DNA from: Enterococcus sp. DIV0212c
Lineage (GTDB): Bacteria > Bacillota > Bacilli > Lactobacillales > Enterococcaceae
NCBI RefSeq assembly: GCF_017377505.1
Contig: NZ_JAFREN010000010.1
Span: forward strand, 66,309 to 130,308
Length of the DNA: 64,000 bases
Direction of reading: 5' to 3'
Part shown: one piece after another, positions 1 through 8,699 of the stretch
Numbering within the stretch: position 1 is the first letter of the stretch
Layout: each line of letters starts with the position of its first letter
The notes under the pieces: generated by a model
The model's input: the letters and a program-made list of their open reading frames with translations, nothing else
Database searches by the model: none
Told to the model about the DNA's origin: nothing
Made by a program: the position numbers and the translations under genes

Positions 1-368
1 TATGCGATTTAGCTCCTGATTTCAGCTTCAACGCTCTAGCAGATTATGTCTCTTTCCTCAAATCAGAAGCGGCGGCTGCTATTCCATATTTCATCGTCAC
101 ATTAGGCTCCAAAGGCGTGATTGCCAAATTAAATAAACAAATCTATCATCTTTCCGTTCCTCCTGTGCATGCCAAAAATCCAATTGCCTGCGGTGACTTC
201 TTTTTAGGCGGTTTGGTTAAATACCTGACATTAGGACAATTAGAAGATCTTGATGTCTTAAAAAAAGCAATCAGCTATTCAACAGCTAATGTGCTTAATT
301 GGTTTCCTGAGATGAAGCAAGCTGACATTGATCGGATCAATCAAGAAATCCTCATCCAACACTTATAA
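1..368 (+). CDS. PfkB-family sugar kinase, C-terminal part (5' partial)
   Basis: The reading frame is open from base 3 to the stop at 366-368, so only the last ~121 codons of a larger gene are present. It contains a VTLGSKG strand-turn typical of the ribokinase/PfkB fold, followed about 25 residues later by NPIACGDFFLGGL. That is the position of the PfkB signature 2 (usually GAGD, with the catalytic Asp and anion hole). Here the first residues are altered (ACGD) but the Gly-Asp is kept. A phosphosugar or sugar kinase is likely; the substrate cannot be told from this part. A LacI-family regulator follows two genes downstream on the same strand and may control it. Confidence 0.75.
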   Translation, partial: CDLAPDFSFNALADYVSFLKSEAAAAIPYFIVTLGSKGVIAKLNKQIYHLSVPPVHAKNPIACGDFFLGGLVKYLTLGQLEDLDVLKKAISYSTANVLNWFPEMKQADIDRINQEILIQHL

Positions 369-449
369 CAAAATAAATTGAGTTCTTCCTCTTGACCTGA
401 TACGCGTTTCATACTTTATAGTTGAACAAAAGACAGGAGGAATCGATTT

Positions 450-740
450 ATGATAAATGGAATGCTTGAATTGACCGATCATTTAGGCCTTGATTACTAC
501 TTCGTTTCTTTATCTAATGAAAAGGATGTTCTTGTTATTCGTAGCTTGAATAACTATTGCAAACCGATCGATAAAGCAGTAGAATTGGCTGAAATAGAAG
601 GACTAACGTTTGGAGAAGAAGGTGAGCTTGATTTCATTTGCTTTGATTATGAGGGTGAACACTATCACTTTATTGATTATGGCAATCATCTGATGCCTTT
701 TTTAAGCAGTATTTTGCGTCCTGTAAGCGTTAGTTACTAG
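450..740 (+). CDS. Hypothetical 96-residue acidic protein
   Basis: A short open frame with a good ribosome site (AGGAGG about 9 bases before the ATG) sits 81 bp after the kinase gene and 18 bp before a LacI-type regulator gene, all on the same strand. The protein is acidic and rich in aromatic residues (repeated FDYE, HYHF, DYYF stretches). It has no signal peptide, membrane segment or motif that I recognise. The tight spacing suggests co-transcription with the regulator. Function unknown. Confidence 0.6.
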   Translation: MINGMLELTDHLGLDYYFVSLSNEKDVLVIRSLNNYCKPIDKAVELAEIEGLTFGEEGELDFICFDYEGEHYHFIDYGNHLMPFLSSILRPVSVSY

Positions 741-758
741 GTTTGAAAGGAGTTACTT

Positions 759-1685
759 ATGGCAAATATTCGTGATATTGCCAAGTTATCTGGTTATTCA
801 GTTGCTACCGTTTCTCGTGTTTTGAATAATCATCCTTATGTGTCAGAAGAAAAACGTGAAAATATCCTGAAAATCATGCATGAACTTGATTATATACCCA
901 ACGCCAAAGCACGTGATTTAAGCAGTGGAAAATCAAAACATATTGCGGTCATGATCCCTTATGCCAACCATCCTTATTCTGATAAAATCGTCAGTGGTAT
1001 CTTGAATGCAGCTTTTGAGGATGGCTATAAAGTGACCTTACTTCCAACTAACTATGATCCTAAAGTCGAGAAACACTATTTAGATGAACTAGCTGCGAAA
1101 GCTTGGGACGGAATGATTATTACTTCAAAGAAAGTTTCTTTTGCAACTATTGCACGTTATCTAAAATATGCGCCAATCGTTTGTTGTGAAGATACGGGGG
1201 ATTTCCCTATTTCCTGTGTTTCGATCAAACGTGAGACATCCTATGTCGATCTTTTTACTAGTTTGAAAAAACAAGGGTATCATAAAATTGGTTTAACAGT
1301 CGGACGTACTGAAAAAGAAAGTGCTAGTACTGGATTGGTTTTGCAAGCTTATAGCGATATCATCGGCTATTCGGATGAGTCAATGATTGTTAGAAACTGC
1401 CGTACATACGAAGATGGCATCCAAGCTGGGCTTCATTTTTCAAAGGTAAAGGAACTTGAAGTGATCGTTACTAATGGAGATGATGTCGCCGCTGGTATTT
1501 TGCAGCATGTTTCTCTAGATGAGGTGACTGTGATCGGTGAGGAAAATTTACTCTCTAGCAGACTCCTCAATTTCTCTACGATCGATCATCATATCGATCA
1601 GTGTGGTGAGGCGGCTTTTCATCTTTTATGGGAAGAAAAAAGTAGAACTGTATCAATTCCTTATACATTTATTGAACGAGGATAA
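759..1685 (+). CDS. LacI-family transcriptional regulator
   Basis: The N-terminus (ANIRDIAKLSGYSVATVSRVLNN) is a classic LacI helix-turn-helix, followed by a hinge containing the minor-groove helix region around residues 50-60. The rest is a periplasmic-binding-protein-like effector domain beginning IAVMIPYANHPYS. At 308 residues it is slightly shorter than most family members (about 330). It has its own ribosome site (AAAGGAG) and follows the 96-residue gene by 18 bp. It probably regulates the upstream sugar kinase operon, but no operator was identified inside the window. A strong hairpin terminator follows the stop. Confidence 0.9.
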   Translation: MANIRDIAKLSGYSVATVSRVLNNHPYVSEEKRENILKIMHELDYIPNAKARDLSSGKSKHIAVMIPYANHPYSDKIVSGILNAAFEDGYKVTLLPTNYDPKVEKHYLDELAAKAWDGMIITSKKVSFATIARYLKYAPIVCCEDTGDFPISCVSIKRETSYVDLFTSLKKQGYHKIGLTVGRTEKESASTGLVLQAYSDIIGYSDESMIVRNCRTYEDGIQAGLHFSKVKELEVIVTNGDDVAAGILQHVSLDEVTVIGEENLLSSRLLNFSTIDHHIDQCGEAAFHLLWEEKSRTVSIPYTFIERG

Positions 1686-1697
1686 TCTATAATAAAT

Positions 1698-1743
1698 AAG
1701 GACTGTAAAATGCACCCATGAGCAGGTGTATTTTACAGTCCTT
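1698..1743. terminator. Bidirectional terminator between the LacI regulator and the DUF1801 gene
   Basis: An almost perfect 19-bp stem (AAGGACTGTAAAATGCACC and its complement) around an 8-base loop sits between two convergent genes. U-rich tracts on both outer sides allow it to serve both strands. Confidence 0.85.
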
Positions 1744-1746
1744 CAT

Positions 1747-2145
1747 TTAACTTTTATGATAAGTCAATGCTCGTTCAATACAAAAAGTTAATTCGTTCGT
1801 TGGTAATTCTGCTTTAGGATCAAGTACGATTGCGCGATTTTTTGAAAACTCAAAAACGTCGCTAAACAATGCTCTGAATTCCTCTACTAATGTTGTTTGA
1901 CAATGAAAGAAAATAGCTATTTTATCAGTACCAAAACGATCGATACGGATTGGACTACCTGATTTGCTTACTTTCGTTGCATAAGATGGCTGATTCCATT
2001 TTAAACTTTCTTCTAACTCCCCGACAACAGTTACATGTGATGCCGTATCAAAAATCAGTTCACGAACTGCCAATAGAGGTTTTCGATACTCTTCAGGATA
2101 ATGTTCAAAGACAGTCGCTACACTTACATCTGTGATTTCTTTCAT
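1747..2145 (-). CDS. DUF1801 (YdhG-like) family protein
   Basis: A 132-residue soluble protein. The order of motifs (a helical region with YRKPLLAVRELI, then LEESLKWNQPSY, an IAIFFHCQ strand, and a C-terminal CIERALTYHK helix) matches the small DUF1801/YdhG-like alpha-beta fold, whose members have no firmly established biochemical role. It is convergent with the LacI regulator and lies 15 bp downstream of a GyrI-like protein on the same strand, so the two are probably one transcript. The ATG is preceded by an AAAGAGGGA ribosome site. Confidence 0.75.
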   Translation of the reverse strand: MKEITDVSVATVFEHYPEEYRKPLLAVRELIFDTASHVTVVGELEESLKWNQPSYATKVSKSGSPIRIDRFGTDKIAIFFHCQTTLVEEFRALFSDVFEFSKNRAIVLDPKAELPTNELTFCIERALTYHKS

Positions 2146-2160
2146 TTTATCCCTCTTTTA

Positions 2161-2685
2161 CTATTTTATAGGAATCCATAATTCACACTGATAATCTGCC
2201 GCTTCCATATCACCAAGCGGATAAAACTCAATCCTCGGAATCTCAGCATTCTCCAAAATCGACTCATCTGTCCACGGCGCTTGCGTATTTTGTTTTAGTT
2301 GCATCAAATGATTAAGCTCAAAAGGTTGGTTTTCATCGATTGCCTTAACTCCTGCTGAAATTGCGCCAATACACTCAAATACTGCCCAAGCTGACGCTGG
2401 AAATTGACGATCATTTAAATCGTTTTTAGCAGATTCCTCATGATTTGCGCTCGTTCCAATCGTATAGTTAAATTGTTCTTGTTGGCTCTCGTTGCTATCT
2501 GAAACACCTAATAACCCCATGACAGTGCCGTCTGAGACAGACACCAGCTGATTGATTTTTGCTTCAGTCAAATTTGACCAGAAGTGTGATATTTCATAGA
2601 AATTTTCATCGCCTTCGATCTTAACCATTTCTTTTGTGTACCCTCTAACAGTGAATGCTGCTTTTTGTTCAACTCTATAATTCAT
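2161..2685 (-). CDS. GyrI-like / AraC-effector-binding-domain protein
   Basis: The 174-residue product begins MNYRVEQKAAFTVRGY. This is the typical first strand of the GyrI-like small-molecule-binding fold (SOUL/BmrR-type effector domain), here without a DNA-binding domain. The C-terminal IEFYPLGDMEAADYQCELWIPI matches the last strand, which often holds the ligand-contacting Glu. An upstream in-frame ATG at 2724 exists, but the AAAGGGGA ribosome site sits just before 2685, so I chose that start. Such stand-alone proteins are thought to bind or sequester hydrophobic cations; the ligand is unknown. The gene heads a two-gene unit with the DUF1801 gene. Confidence 0.75.
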   Translation of the reverse strand: MNYRVEQKAAFTVRGYTKEMVKIEGDENFYEISHFWSNLTEAKINQLVSVSDGTVMGLLGVSDSNESQQEQFNYTIGTSANHEESAKNDLNDRQFPASAWAVFECIGAISAGVKAIDENQPFELNHLMQLKQNTQAPWTDESILENAEIPRIEFYPLGDMEAADYQCELWIPIK

Positions 2686-2771
2686 AGTATCATCCCCTTT
2701 TATGTGATGACTATAAATTAACATGGAAATGATGACAACCTTATGTCAGCATTTCAACTATTTCTAAAGAA

Positions 2772-3497
2772 TTACACGTCAGCTGAGGTAAAAACTTCAG
2801 ATACATCATCATCTTCTTCTAGTTTATCAATCAAAATTTGTAGTTGCTCTTGTTGTTCATCTTCCAATTCTACTAAAGTTTGCGGTATCATTGTCAATTC
2901 GGCTTGTGCCAACATATAGCCGTCTTTCTCCAAAGTATCTCTAACTGTGATAAAATCTTCTGGCGCTGTATAAATTTCAAACACTTCTTCAGACGTTTCC
3001 AAATCCTCTGCCCCTGCTTCCAGCACATTTTCAAACATCGTATCTTCATCCACAGAAAGACCTGAACGCTCAATTGCGATATAGCCTTTACGATCGAACA
3101 TATAGCTCACGGAACCCGTTTCACCTAAAGAACCGCCATTTCTAGTAAAAGCAACTCGGACATTGGTTGCTGTGCGGTTACGATTATCTGTTAAAGCGTA
3201 AACTAAAATCGCCACACCATTCGGTCCATATCCTTCATAAGTAATCTCATCATAATGTTCATTTTCGCCTGCACTACTGGCTTTTTTTATGGCACGGTCG
3301 ATATTATCATTTGGCATATTAGCAGCCTTGGCTTTATCCATTACTAGTCTTAATGCTGCATTCGTTGCAGGATCAGCACCTCCAGCTTTAGCTGCCATAT
3401 AAATTTCTCTTGATAATTTTTGGAAAATCTTTCCTCGTTTTGCATCCTGCGCATTTTTTCGCCCTTGAATATTTTTCCACTTACTATGTCCCGCCAT
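2772..3497 (-). CDS. YebC/PmpR family regulator (TACO1-like)
   Basis: The 241-residue product begins [22 protein letters not shown] and contains the family's GGxxPxxNxxLR-like segment ([29 protein letters not shown]) and the central [13 protein letters not shown] strand. Some members bind DNA as regulators and others assist translation of difficult (proline-rich) sequences. An in-frame ATG lies 13 codons upstream, but the GAGGAGG site is directly before 3497. It is monocistronic here, with a small unknown gene upstream on the same strand. Confidence 0.93.
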   Translation of the reverse strand: MAGHSKWKNIQGRKNAQDAKRGKIFQKLSREIYMAAKAGGADPATNAALRLVMDKAKAANMPNDNIDRAIKKASSAGENEHYDEITYEGYGPNGVAILVYALTDNRNRTATNVRVAFTRNGGSLGETGSVSYMFDRKGYIAIERSGLSVDEDTMFENVLEAGAEDLETSEEVFEIYTAPEDFITVRDTLEKDGYMLAQAELTMIPQTLVELEDEQQEQLQILIDKLEEDDDVSEVFTSADV

Positions 3498-3641
3498 TCG
3501 TTTTTCCTCCTCATGTTTAATGCTAAACGAACTCATTCATCCTTGAAAATTAGCTGTAAAGCTTGTTTACCTTCTATTTTACTATTGTTCTTAATAGTTG
3601 CAACTTTTACTCTTCTTCTAAATATTTCCTATAAAAAACAA

Positions 3642-3690
3642 AAGTCAGATACAACAACGCTTTTCAGCAGCTGCCGTATCTAACTTTTAT
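3642..3690 (-). terminator. Terminator of the 69-residue gene
   Basis: An imperfect stem (AAAGTTAGATAC paired with GTATCTGACTTT on the minus strand) is followed by a U-rich run just after the stop of the small gene at 3695. Confidence 0.65.
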
Positions 3691-3694
3691 TTTT

Positions 3695-3904
3695 TTAATT
3701 GGTAACAGACAAATAAAGATCTATGTCTCGTAGTTTAAACATTTCACCATCGTTGAGCGGAATCGTACATTCTTCTTGTTCTCCGCTCAGTAGTTGAATA
3801 TTGATGCACTCAGTATCTGTAAAAATTCGATATGCAAGCATTCCTAGACTAGGGATTGTTGCTGTATCTCTTATTTTATTTTTATGAATCGTTAGCTTCT
3901 CCAT
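3695..3904 (-). CDS. Hypothetical 69-residue protein
   Basis: A short frame with a plausible ribosome site (GGGGAG upstream of the ATG) and its own terminator. The predicted protein is beta-rich and mildly acidic, without membrane segments. It resembles no family I can name. The separate transcription signals and lack of overlap with another gene support its being real. Confidence 0.5.
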   Translation of the reverse strand: MEKLTIHKNKIRDTATIPSLGMLAYRIFTDTECINIQLLSGEQEECTIPLNDGEMFKLRDIDLYLSVTN

Positions 3905-3983
3905 TTAATCACTCCCCAAATTCTATTATAGAAGAGTTTCTTTTAAATTTGACTATCGCCTCTATAAGAGTTTTTTCATTTAA

Positions 3984-4376
3984 CTACAATAACGGAAGAA
4001 CTTTCTTCGGCAAATCCTGTTCATTGATTTCTTCCCAGCTAAAAACACTTTGACCTTTTGCGGTTATTTTGAGGAATTTATCAGGCGCTAATTGTTTCCC
4101 AAATGAGATATATTCGATTTTCCTTGCCTTTCCGTGTTGATTAAAACACGTTTGAACGTAGGCAAAGTTTTCTATTTTAGTGACTGAATCAGGGTATTTG
4201 TATTCATAGTTCTTAGTTGTCTTAGCATATAAAATTTCAGTTTTGACAAGCGGATTCAAACGATCGATCATAGCTGCCGCAGTTGACGTGTTATTGTATG
4301 TGTATATTCTAAGCCCAATAATGCTGATTGCTAAGAACATCATTATCGCCAACATCGTTTTACAGAATCGTTTCAT
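3984..4376 (-). CDS. YxeA-family (DUF1093) secreted or membrane-anchored protein
   Basis: The start is a hydrophobic segment (MLAIMMFLAISIIGLRIY), then a small beta-rich domain. The ending (KFLKITAKGQSVFSWEEINEQDLPKKVLPLL) matches the YxeA pattern, in which a lysine-rich strand is followed by Ser-Trp/Tyr-Glu-Glu-Ile and a Pro-Lys-Lys helix. About 130 residues is the usual family size. The ATG at 4376 is preferred because AGGA lies 7-8 bases before it; an ATG at 4391 is the alternative. YxeA proteins are often near cell-envelope stress or lantibiotic-resistance genes; the role is unproven. Confidence 0.7.
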   Translation of the reverse strand: MKRFCKTMLAIMMFLAISIIGLRIYTYNNTSTAAAMIDRLNPLVKTEILYAKTTKNYEYKYPDSVTKIENFAYVQTCFNQHGKARKIEYISFGKQLAPDKFLKITAKGQSVFSWEEINEQDLPKKVLPLL

Positions 4377-4492
4377 CAGATATATCCTCATTTCTTTCAG
4401 CCTTCGTTACCTTGACCTACTTATCATAAAGTTTTTTCTGTCTACTTTCCTCCTGCTAAAGACCGATTTTTGAATTAAATTGAGAAAAAAAT

Positions 4493-4536
4493 AAAATAAA
4501 GAGCAACTATGTCTCGCATAATCCCTCTTTATTTTT
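4493..4536 (-). terminator. Terminator downstream of the VanZ-like gene
   Basis: The stem AATAAAGAG paired with CTCTTTATT is flanked by A/T runs, about 50 bp after the VanZ-like stop, on the path of the minus-strand transcript. Confidence 0.55.
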
Positions 4537-4587
4537 TATAATTTTAATTTTTGTGATAAATAAAATAGAATCATTCTTTAACTATCA

Positions 4588-5109
4588 TTATTTTTTTCGC
4601 AATTTTTTAATGCTGATTACAACTAAACATAGAAGAACCGCAGTCAGTGCGCCTATAGAATCCAGCATTACGTCTTGAAATAGCGGTGTTCGGCCGCCTG
4701 TCAGCATTTGATGGTATTCATCCAGACCGGCATAACCTGTTGCTGTAAGCCATGCAACAACGCCGATCAAAAGTGGTTGTTTGATCTTCATGTTTAGTCC
4801 TATAAACCAGCTGCCGCCTAATAAAAAGTACGTGCCAAAATGGGCGCCTTTACGAATGAAAAATTCAATGAATTTTATGTAGCCTCTTGCTTGGATACTT
4901 ACTTCACTCCCCGCGTAGCTAAACGAAATTCCTTTCAATTGTTCTTCAAATGGATGATTACTTAATAGTTTGTCTAATAGCCCAACTTGTGATTGCTGCT
5001 CATAGGTTTGAGAGGAGCTGTAAAACAAAACAGCCATAATCAAGAATGCTACAACTATGTAAAAGTTACTATTTTTTAAATATTTTTTCAATTCGTCACC
5101 TCGTTTCAT
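4588..5109 (-). CDS. VanZ-like family membrane protein
   Basis: A 173-residue protein with four hydrophobic segments (about residues 16-33, 85-103, 112-128 and 147-166). It has the VanZ-like signatures: FIRKGAHFGTYFLLG with the paired Lys/His, and DEYHQMLTGGRTPLFQDVMLDSIGA with conserved Asp, Glu, His and Asp. The first VanZ gives low-level teicoplanin resistance, but most chromosomal members, like this one without van genes, have unknown function. The ATG at 5109 lacks an obvious ribosome site. A TTG at 5091 preceded by GAGGTGA is a credible alternative start. Confidence 0.85.
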   Translation of the reverse strand: MKRGDELKKYLKNSNFYIVVAFLIMAVLFYSSSQTYEQQSQVGLLDKLLSNHPFEEQLKGISFSYAGSEVSIQARGYIKFIEFFIRKGAHFGTYFLLGGSWFIGLNMKIKQPLLIGVVAWLTATGYAGLDEYHQMLTGGRTPLFQDVMLDSIGALTAVLLCLVVISIKKLRKK

Positions 5110-5164
5110 TTACTATATTAGCCTTTTATTACAAAATAAACAATCACTCATTCTTTTTTTCTTA

Positions 5165-5173
5165 TGATATACT
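5165..5173 (+). promoter_or_regulatory. Extended -10 promoter for the oligoendopeptidase gene
   Basis: TGATATACT (TGn plus TATACT) lies about 36 bp before the pepF start, with a T-rich region upstream instead of a clear -35 box. Confidence 0.5.
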
Positions 5174-5208
5174 AGAAGAAAAAAGATTTAAGAAAGAAGG
5201 AATCAGAT

Positions 5209-7014
5209 ATGACTTATTCGCTTGTTTGGGATTTAGATAGCATTTTTCCTGGCGGCAGCCATTCGGTACAACTGGAAGAACGCTTAAAAGAATTGAAAGA
5301 GCAAAGCCAAACTTATCACCAGTTGATTGAACAATGGACACCAGAAAATGATGTTGATTATCAAGAATTACAACAAATTTTAACGTTACAAGGAAAAATT
5401 TCTGATGGTTTTTCACAATGCAGCAGCTTTATCACAGCCTTATCATCTGCTGATACAAAAGATAAAAAAGCTAAGATCTTATCTGGCGATCTCTTTTCAC
5501 TATTACCTGCAATTCAGTTAGCAGAAACTATTTTTACTAAGAAATTGACAGAAATTTCTGATGAACATTGGCAAACTTTAACAGCTTTACCTGTATTCGA
5601 ATCGATTGCGTTTCGTTTAAATGAAATTCGTCGCGATGGTATGCAGCTATTATCAGAGCAGGAAGAAAACATTATCAACACATTGACTTTAGACGGACTT
5701 AACGCTTGGAGTAGCCATTACGATACAATCGTGGCAAGCATTTCGATTCCATTTACAGAAGACGGTCAAACACTATCTCTTTCAGCTGGACAAGCCTTTA
5801 ATCGGATGATGAGCGATCCTAACTCAGAGGTTCGTGCACAACTATTCAACGAATGGGAAAAAGCTTGGAGCGAGAAAGCGCCTTTACTCGCAGATACCTT
5901 AAATCATTTGGACGGCTTCCGTTTAAGTGAATACAAACTACATGGAGTCACTGACTTCTTAGAAAAACCATTGAACTATAACCGTATGCAAAAAGAAACA
6001 TTAGATGTTATGTGGGCAACCATCCAAAAGAATAAACAGCCCTTTATCGATTTCTTGACCCGTAAAGCACAATTATTCGGAAAAGATAAAATGGACTGGC
6101 AAGATCAAGATGCACCGATCATTTTAGGTGATTTGAAAGAAAAATCTTATCCTTTTGATGAAGCTGCCGAATTTATTTTAGAGAATTTTGAAAAATTCAG
6201 TCCTAAAATGGCGACATTTGCAAAAGAAGCATTTGAAAAAAGCTGGATCGAAGCTGAAGATCGTCCTGATAAACGCCCCGGTGGATATTGTACGGAACTT
6301 CCTGAAACGCAAGAATCCAGAATTTTCATGACGTTCGGAAATTCAATCAATGAAGTCGCAACACTTGCTCATGAACTAGGCCATGCCTTCCATAGTAGCG
6401 TGATGTGGGATCTTCCAGTACTTGATCGGGAATATGCAATGAACGTTGCTGAAACTGCTAGTACGTTCGCAGAATTGATTGTTGCAGATGCTACACTGAA
6501 AAAGGCAGAGACGACAGAAGAAAAAATCAATTTGTTGGATACGAAGATGCAAAATGCTATTGCAATGTTTATGAATATTCATTCTCGTTTTATTTTTGAA
6601 AATAATTTTTACGAAGCACGTCAAAAAGGGTTATTAAGTGAAGATGAAATAACTGAACTGATGCTTGAAGCACAAAAAGAAAGCTATCAAGATAGCTTGG
6701 GTAGCTACCATCCTCATTTTTGGGCAAGTAAATTGCATTTCTTCATTGATGATGTGCCGTTTTATAATTTCCCTTATACATTCGGTTATTTGTTTAGCAT
6801 GGGTATTTACGCTTATGCAAACGAACAAGGTAGTGATTTTGAAGACCAATACATTGCCTTACTTCGAGATACTGCATCGATGACTTCAGAAGATTTGGCT
6901 AAAAAACATCTTGGTGTTGATCTAACAAAACCAGATTTTTGGCAAGCTGGGATTGATCAAGTGATTAAAGATGTGAATGAGTTTATGGAATTAACAGAAG
7001 AATATATTAAATAG
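5209..7014 (+). CDS. Oligoendopeptidase F-type zinc metallopeptidase (M3B)
   Basis: The 601-residue cytoplasmic protein carries the zinc motif HELGHAFH (HExxH, residues 388-392), preceded by FGNSINEVATLA and followed by the glutamate-bearing segment YAMNVAETASTFAEL, as in M3B peptidases. The length is typical. These enzymes cleave oligopeptides of roughly 7-17 residues after import and release amino acids for nutrition or recycling. The gene stands alone, with an extended -10 promoter, an AAGAAAGGAA ribosome site and a terminator of its own, divergent from the VanZ-like gene. Which of the several enterococcal PepF paralogues it is cannot be decided from sequence reading. Confidence 0.93.
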   Translation: MTYSLVWDLDSIFPGGSHSVQLEERLKELKEQSQTYHQLIEQWTPENDVDYQELQQILTLQGKISDGFSQCSSFITALSSADTKDKKAKILSGDLFSLLPAIQLAETIFTKKLTEISDEHWQTLTALPVFESIAFRLNEIRRDGMQLLSEQEENIINTLTLDGLNAWSSHYDTIVASISIPFTEDGQTLSLSAGQAFNRMMSDPNSEVRAQLFNEWEKAWSEKAPLLADTLNHLDGFRLSEYKLHGVTDFLEKPLNYNRMQKETLDVMWATIQKNKQPFIDFLTRKAQLFGKDKMDWQDQDAPIILGDLKEKSYPFDEAAEFILENFEKFSPKMATFAKEAFEKSWIEAEDRPDKRPGGYCTELPETQESRIFMTFGNSINEVATLAHELGHAFHSSVMWDLPVLDREYAMNVAETASTFAELIVADATLKKAETTEEKINLLDTKMQNAIAMFMNIHSRFIFENNFYEARQKGLLSEDEITELMLEAQKESYQDSLGSYHPHFWASKLHFFIDDVPFYNFPYTFGYLFSMGIYAYANEQGSDFEDQYIALLRDTASMTSEDLAKKHLGVDLTKPDFWQAGIDQVIKDVNEFMELTEEYIK

Positions 7015-7020
7015 TATTGT

Positions 7021-7057
7021 GAAGTTTCAACGGATTTTTCGTTGAAGCTTCTTTTTA
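7021..7057 (+). terminator. Terminator of the oligoendopeptidase gene
   Basis: The stem GAAGTTTCAACG pairs with CGTTGAAGCTTC around a seven-base loop and is followed by TTTTTAATTT, directly after the stop codon. Confidence 0.85.
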
Positions 7058-7071
7058 ATTTGCATACAAAA

Positions 7072-7100
7072 AAAGAACCAGACAACTGTCTGATTCTTAA
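7072..7100 (-). terminator. Terminator of the SagA-like gene
   Basis: On the minus strand AAGAATCAGACA pairs with TGTCTGGTTCTT and is followed by seven T residues, 20 bp after the stop of the hydrolase gene. Confidence 0.8.
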
Positions 7101-7119
7101 ATTATTAAGTTAAATTTGA

Positions 7120-8421
7120 TTACATACGTACAGCGAAACTTGGTGTAAATGAACCAACATTGCTGTATTCAACGCCTGTACTTTCGTTACCAGCGTGGAT
7201 ATAACCGCCGCCACCTGTAGCAATCGCTACGTGGTAAGAAGCACCTGGGCTACCCCAGAAGTATAAATCTCCAGCTTGAGCTTCACCTACAGAGATACGT
7301 GTACCAGCACTTTCTTGTGCAACTGTATAACCACCGACATTACGGCCAGTTGAGTTCATGAATGCGTAGTAGACTAAACCTGAACAGTCAAAGCTTCCTG
7401 GTCCTTTAGCACCCCAAACGTATGGTTTACCAACTTGTGCTGCTGCAACAGAGATTGCAGAACCGCCAGTTGATGGTGGTAAAATTGGTGTTTCTGGTTC
7501 TTTTGGAACCTCTGGTTGTTGTGGTTGTTCAGGTTGCTGTGGTTGCTCAGGTTGAACTGGTGTTACATTGCCAGAATCTGAACTTCCAGTTGATGAACCT
7601 GTTGTACCAGATGTTGATGATTCTTCAGTAGATGAAGCAGTCGTTGTGCTTGGTGTTGTTGCTTTAGCCGTTTTAGCTTCTTCAGCCGCTTTTTTAGCAT
7701 TTGCTGCAATTGCTTTTTCTTGTTCAGCAATACGTGCTTGTTCTGCGATTGCTGCTTCTTTTTCTTTCACTAAACCAGCTTTTTGATCTTCAGCAGTTGC
7801 TCTTTCAGCAGCTAAAGTTGTTTGTAATACATTCAAATCAGCTTCTGCTTTAACAAGATCGCCTTTTTGAGCTTCAAGTTCTACTTGGTTATCTTGAAGT
7901 TCTTGAAGTTTTTCTTCGTTTTCAGCTTTTTTAGATTCTACTGATTTTTTATCTTGTTGTTGTTGTTTCACTAAATCATTATTTGCATTAACGATCGTAG
8001 ACATTGCTGTTACACGAGTAATAGCATCAGAAACTGATTTTGCATTTAATAATGCATCCATATAGCTTGTGCTGTTACCGTTAACTTGTACGTCACGTGC
8101 TTGGTTTTGGATAGCAACTTCACGTTTTTCGATACGTTTTGTTAATTGAGTGATTTCTTTTTCTAGGTTAGTAGATGTTGTTCTTAATTTGCCTTGTTCA
8201 GCTAATAAAGTTTCAGCTTTTTCGTTAATAGTAGCTACTTGGCTTTGTACTGCAGCTACTTGGCTTTGAGCATCCGCTTCTTTTGATTTCAATCCAGAAA
8301 TTGCTTGATCTTTTTGTTGAATTTTTGAATCCACTTCATCTGCTGATGCAAGTGCAGGTAATCCTACAGATGTAAGGGTTAATGTGCAAATCATTAGTAA
8401 TGGTAATATACTTTTTTTCAA
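7120..8421 (-). CDS. sagA: SagA/P54-like secreted NlpC/P60 peptidoglycan hydrolase
   Basis: The 433-residue secreted protein begins with a signal peptide ending near ALASA. Residues about 30-245 form a long coiled coil rich in Ala, Gln, Glu and Lys. A Ser/Thr/Pro-rich linker with PEQPQQ repeats follows (about 250-318), then a C-terminal NlpC/P60 domain. Catalytic Cys346 lies in SFDCSGLVYY, His397 in SYHVAIATG and the third polar residue is probably His409. This order matches enterococcal SagA (P54), a D,L-endopeptidase that splits stem peptides during growth and daughter-cell separation. Location beside a paralogue and mreCD also fits enterococcal sag loci. It has its own promoter and terminator. 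Confidence 0.88.
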   Translation of the reverse strand: MKKSILPLLMICTLTLTSVGLPALASADEVDSKIQQKDQAISGLKSKEADAQSQVAAVQSQVATINEKAETLLAEQGKLRTTSTNLEKEITQLTKRIEKREVAIQNQARDVQVNGNSTSYMDALLNAKSVSDAITRVTAMSTIVNANNDLVKQQQQDKKSVESKKAENEEKLQELQDNQVELEAQKGDLVKAEADLNVLQTTLAAERATAEDQKAGLVKEKEAAIAEQARIAEQEKAIAANAKKAAEEAKTAKATTPSTTTASSTEESSTSGTTGSSTGSSDSGNVTPVQPEQPQQPEQPQQPEVPKEPETPILPPSTGGSAISVAAAQVGKPYVWGAKGPGSFDCSGLVYYAFMNSTGRNVGGYTVAQESAGTRISVGEAQAGDLYFWGSPGASYHVAIATGGGGYIHAGNESTGVEYSNVGSFTPSFAVRM

Positions 8422-8503
8422 AATTCATTCCTCCGACTTTTTTACTTATCATATAATGGTTCATCTTTTGAGTAATTTTCATTCTTTTATTAACAACGAA
8501 GTC

Positions 8504-8512
8504 ATTGTATCA
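8504..8512 (-). promoter_or_regulatory. Extended -10 promoter of the SagA-like gene
   Basis: On the minus strand TGATACAAT matches TGnTACAAT, about 85 bp upstream of the start. The paralogous hydrolase gene has TGTTACAAT in a similar surrounding sequence at 10116-10124. I saw no -35 box or WalR-type direct repeat of good quality. Confidence 0.6.
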
Positions 8513-8644
8513 TAATCACATGTCATACATATAAAGATAATGTTACAGGAGTATTTCATTTTTGAAAGTTGACCGTAACCCGCTCAGGCATCCGCTTTCT
8601 TGCCTATGAATCAAATCCCTGTGTTTTCCGTCTACGCGACAAAA

Positions 8645-8679
8645 ACCAGCAGCGAAACTCGATGAAGTTTGCTGCTGGT
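8645..8679 (-). terminator. Terminator of the second secreted hydrolase gene
   Basis: ACCAGCAGC plus AAACT pairs with AGTTT plus GCTGCTGGT around a short loop, followed by TTTTTGT on the minus strand, 20 bp after the stop at 8700. Confidence 0.85.
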
Positions 8680-8699
8680 CATTTAACTTTTTGTTTTAA

